Made by a program: the position numbers and the translations under genes. The notes under the pieces are model-generated. The model saw only the letters and a list, made by a program, of their open reading frames with translations. It was not told the origin of the DNA and did not search any database. From assembly GCF_000143415.4 (NCBI RefSeq), contig NW_003314362.1, positions 186,001 to 250,000 of the forward strand: 64,000 nucleotides of DNA, read 5' to 3'. This document shows, piece by piece, positions 60,971-64,000 of the stretch; the stretch's first letter is position 1, and each line of letters opens with the position of its first letter. Source of the DNA: Selaginella moellendorffii (taxonomy: Eukaryota > Streptophyta > Lycopodiopsida > Selaginellales > Selaginellaceae).

Positions 60971-62155
60971 ATTGTACGTTTTAATTGAAAAGCATTTAGC
61001 TCAAGCGTTACAATGAGCTATCCAATAAGAGCACAACTCCCTAAAATGGGCATTCCAACAATGGCCTAATCTTCATTATTGAGCTTAGTCCTGGGTTCAT
61101 TTTAAAAGATTGTAACCGAGCTTAGTCTTTGTACTGTGGGTTCCTTGTAAAAGATTGTAATTAGAAGCTCTATTAGCTAAAAGAGTGATGGAATCACAAG
61201 GAATCCAATCACGGTGGCGTTCTTCAGGCCACTTTAGCACACGACAATGACATCCTCAATGTTAACAATCCACCTTGCGGGTACTAGTGCTCCACGATCG
61301 GGCAAGCCTCTGCATAGGTTCATCATTTACGTAGCTACATGTTATAACTTATGCTCTAGCATTCTTGAGGCCAGTTTCGTCCTACTAGATGGTACATCCT
61401 GACAAAGAACTTTTCTGATTTCGGAAGTGAATGTGATCTAGTCGGGAGCCATTCCTTCCAAGACCATCTCCTGGTAGAGGATCAAATTAAAGCGTGGAAG
61501 AAATTCCCAGTGAGAGCGTAGGCCTAGCAGTCCATGCGACAATGTTGTGGCACTCGGGCATTTGATCGAACATTGCCCGTGCCATGTGTGTGTCGTTTTG
61601 AGTGTAGAACTCATGCTTTTCCATGGTATGTATGGTTCTTCTCGTGCTCATTTTGCTTATACTATTGTCCAGATTGCTTCATTCCTCATAGATGTATTTT
61701 CCAAGATAAATGGAGGCCTGTAGTTCATCAACATCCAAGGCATGGAGTGACCACAATGCAACTTGTGATGAGACGAGTTTGTGACCTTTGTATTATGCCT
61801 TCTGCTCTTTGGAAACTTTTGAGACAGCTTGTTCTCAGCTGATTGAGTTTAAGCTCGGTCAAGGCTTTCACAAGATTGGACAATAGTGTGAAAGACAAAT
61901 GCCAAAACCATGTGTTTGAGGACAAGCTTAACTAGCTAGTTGCACCAAGATCACCACCAATTCCATGAGGTGTGACTTGTTTATGTTGAATCTAGGATTT
62001 TCCTCGAGAGCTTCCCTGGTTTATTGGATGTCTGGTGCAACCCTGGAGTTTTTTTTGCAGGTGAGTAAGCTTTCACGGTTTCAGAGCAATATATTATTGC
62101 CAAGAAAAGGCATCAAAAGTTGGAGCAGGATTTGAAAGGATCGAAACCTATGGAC

Positions 62156-63847
62156 TGTGAGACACAAAATCCCTAGGCCCCAAAGTGGAGCCGGAAGGGC
62201 GCCACATGGTAGTGGCCGAAGCGAGAGCCAAACGAGCGTAACACATTTGGACCAAAAGCTCCGACTTGAAAAGTCAAAAGCGGGAGTGGAACTCCCAACG
62301 AAGTGCTCGAGGAACGAGCACGAAGCGAGCAAAAGGCGAGGCTCCAAAAAGGGACCCAAAAGGACCAACACATGACACGTGGGAGTGTCCGAGATGGACC
62401 CGAGTTGGAGTCCGAAGTGGAGTCCGAGATGGAGTCCGAAGTGGAGTCCGAGGTGGACCCGAGATGGACCCAAGTTGGAGTCCGAAGTGGAGTCAGAGAT
62501 GGACCCGAGATGGAGTCCGAGATGGAGTCCGAGGTGGACCCAAGATGGACCCGAAATGGAGTCCGAGATGGAGTCCGAGATGGACCCGAGATGGAGTCCG
62601 AGATGGAGTCCGAGATGGACCCGAGATGGACCCGAGATGGAGTCCGAGATGGAGTCCGAGATGGAGTCCGAAGTCGAGACCGAGACCGGGACCGAGACCG
62701 AGACCGAGACCGAGATCAGGACCGAGACCGAGACCGAGGCCGAGGCCAAGACCGAGCCCGAGCCCGAGTCCGAGTCCGAATCCGAGTCCGAGTCCGAGTC
62801 CGAGTCCGAGTCCGAGTCCGAGTCCGAGTCCGAGTCCGAGTCCGGAGCCTGAGAGGGTGAAAGCCCAAAGCGTTCGTCTCCCAGACCCTGGGGGGTTTGG
62901 TGAGCTCCAAAAGTATAGTAGGGGGAGGACTGCAGTGGAGCCAGTTTGGCCAGGAAAGGCCAGTTTGGCCCAGGAAGGCCGGACCCAGTGTTGGGTGATG
63001 AGCTGCCCACTGGGAAGTCCAAGACTAAAGTGAACACAGACCGACAAGCAGGGTAGCTTGGTGAAGTGTTCAAGAGCTGGCTCTAGTTCCCCCGGGAGAT
63101 CGACTGGCTGATGCTCCCAGTCCAAGTGTGGGTGGCACTACCTACTTGGATACCTGGTGTGGCTCAATGGAACCCGCTCTAAGCCCATGGCTAGAGCACC
63201 CAAGGGCAGAAGGCGAGGAGAGTACCCAGGTGGCTCGCGTAAGGCCATGGTGTTCCGAAATGTTGTCCCAAAGGCCCAGACTGTGGAAAGGAAGAGGAGC
63301 AATCCTCTGGGGTAGTGACCAAGGACACAGTCGTGTGGTGAGGAAGTCCCAGAGGACCGTGGGACTTAGTGGTCGGGCCTGTGGGTCTCGATCCAGTGGC
63401 AGTGTTGGCAAACACGGCCAGGGGCAGAAAGGGACTTAGTGGGGACTGACAGAGGGATATTGGGGAAGGCTATTCCCCTTGTCGGTGGGCATCCTAAGGA
63501 TGCTAAGGAGTGGATCTGAGATGACCACTCACGGATGGTTTGCCTAGTCTTGGAGAGCCAAGACGGTGATGCAAGTGGTATTGGACTACCAGTGTGGCAA
63601 AGGTGATTGGGCATGGCCTTAGCGTAACGGGCTGCTATGTCGGTGGTACCTTTGAGTGTCGGTCATGGGATCGGACACGTGGGGCACTTGGACCAAGTGC
63701 AAATGTTGAGTGGCATGGATGCCATTCTCGGGGCTAGCAAGTCCCAAGTCCTGGATTGGACTTATGGAGGTTGTGAATGAGACTCCTCCAAGTGGTCAGA
63801 GGTGTGGTTAAGTGACTAAAGTAGAATGGAAAATTTAGTCGCTTACA
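62156..63847 (+). mobile_element. 5' LTR of an LTR retrotransposon
   Basis: Starts TGTGAG exactly where unit 4 stops matching its sisters and ends CTTACA, a near-perfect terminal inverted repeat of the TG...CA type. A primer-binding site follows 3 nt later. Length about 1.69 kb. The internal genes and 3' LTR lie beyond the window, so Copia and Gypsy cannot be told apart. The 5 bp before it (TGGAC) would be the expected target duplication. Confidence 0.85.
62390..62848 (+). repeat. Hexamer-rich tandem repeat inside the LTR
   Basis: First about 280 bp of interleaved GAGTCC, GAGATG and GACCC blocks, then (GAGACC)n at about 62,671-62,755, then nearly pure (GAGTCC)n to 62,845. The period is a multiple of three and stop-free, so long frames are open on both strands and give dipeptide runs such as SE, RV or SD; these are not genes. 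Confidence 0.9.
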
Positions 63848-63850
63848 ACT

Positions 63851-63862
63851 TGGTATCGGAGC
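63851..63862 (+). other. Retrotransposon primer-binding site (tRNA-Met type)
   Basis: TGGTATCGGAGC differs by one base from the TGGTATCAGAGC found in many plant LTR elements, where it pairs with the 3' end of initiator tRNA-Met to prime reverse transcription. Confidence 0.8.
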
Positions 63863-64000
63863 TGTTCCTTAGTCCGAATTTTATTGGTGCTCAAGTATAT
63901 CACCACTGGTGTTGGCAACGGAAGGTCCGAGAAGTGGGCCTATCCTTGAGGAGTAGCAGGTCGGGAAGATATGGCTCTCCATTACAGTTCATGTGTGAAC
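63863..64000 (+). mobile_element. Start of the internal region of the LTR element
   Basis: Leader sequence after the primer-binding site, up to the window edge. No gag start can be assigned. Confidence 0.6.

Larger units (their letters stand above)
53635..62155 (+). repeat. Array unit 4 (8.5 kb, truncated by an LTR)
   Basis: Follows unit 3 until CCTATGGAC, the equivalent of 51,512, where the LTR starts. It therefore lacks the START exons, the last dispersed repeat and the closing PPR piece. Private change: an 8-bp loss at about 59,512 that breaks the conserved open frame. Confidence 0.95.

Noticed and set aside
22968-62155. CRISPR-like or prokaryotic operon structure
   Set aside because: Repeats are kilobase-scale, genes have spliceosomal introns and all families are plant; nothing prokaryotic is present.
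62081-63073. Long minus-strand open frame (330 codons) and several plus frames over the LTR
   Set aside because: Produced by stop-free hexamer repeats; it spans the LTR border and array sequence and gives only dipeptide runs.

Overview
ORGANISM. This is a eukaryotic nuclear window from a land plant, most likely a lycophyte of the Selaginella type (inference). Introns are very short (about 45-90 nt, GT-AG). The genes are plant families: a CHD3 remodeller with the CHR4-type SANT tail, a CYP71-clan P450, an organellar-type adenylate kinase, NADP-malic enzyme, UDP-glycosyltransferases and many PPR pieces. There are no operons, ribosome-binding sites or CRISPR arrays. LAYOUT. (1) 1-14,000 is the gene-bearing part: the 3' end of a CHR4-like chromatin remodeller (+), a P450 (-), an adenylate kinase (-), a broken NADP-malic enzyme copy (+), and an intact 18-exon NADP-malic enzyme (+). 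Between the two malic enzyme copies lies a decayed duplicate of the end of the CHR4 gene plus the last bases of the P450 gene. The whole stretch therefore looks like one tandem segmental duplication followed by reciprocal loss: the left copy kept P450 and adenylate kinase and lost malic enzyme, and the right copy did the opposite. (2) 14,045-22,967 is a diverged, split outer copy of the repeat seen further right. It is interrupted by a block of about 7 kb with four broken UGT pieces, an F-box/kelch pseudogene, a PPR pseudogene and one apparently intact gene with a DUF3669-like domain, a family I know mainly from fungi. (3) 22,968-62,155, about 61% of the window, is a head-to-tail array of four units of 9.4, 10.6, 10.65 and 8.5 (truncated) kb, very alike by eye. 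Each complete unit is a mosaic of gene debris on both strands: an F-box piece, several PPR pieces, a Crinkler/RHS-type P-loop NTPase remnant, START-domain exons, a tRNA-like SINE head, an uncharacterised 159-codon frame, and two internal duplications. (4) At 62,156 the array is cut by a 5' LTR of about 1.7 kb, which carries long GAGTCC/GAGACC hexamer repeats, followed by a primer-binding site; the element runs out of the window. HOW THE GENES RELATE. The intact genes are unrelated housekeeping or metabolic genes (chromatin, oxidation, adenylate balance, malate decarboxylation). What joins the window together is its duplication history rather than a shared pathway. All exon boundaries come from splice consensus and protein-family fit read by eye; no alignment was run.
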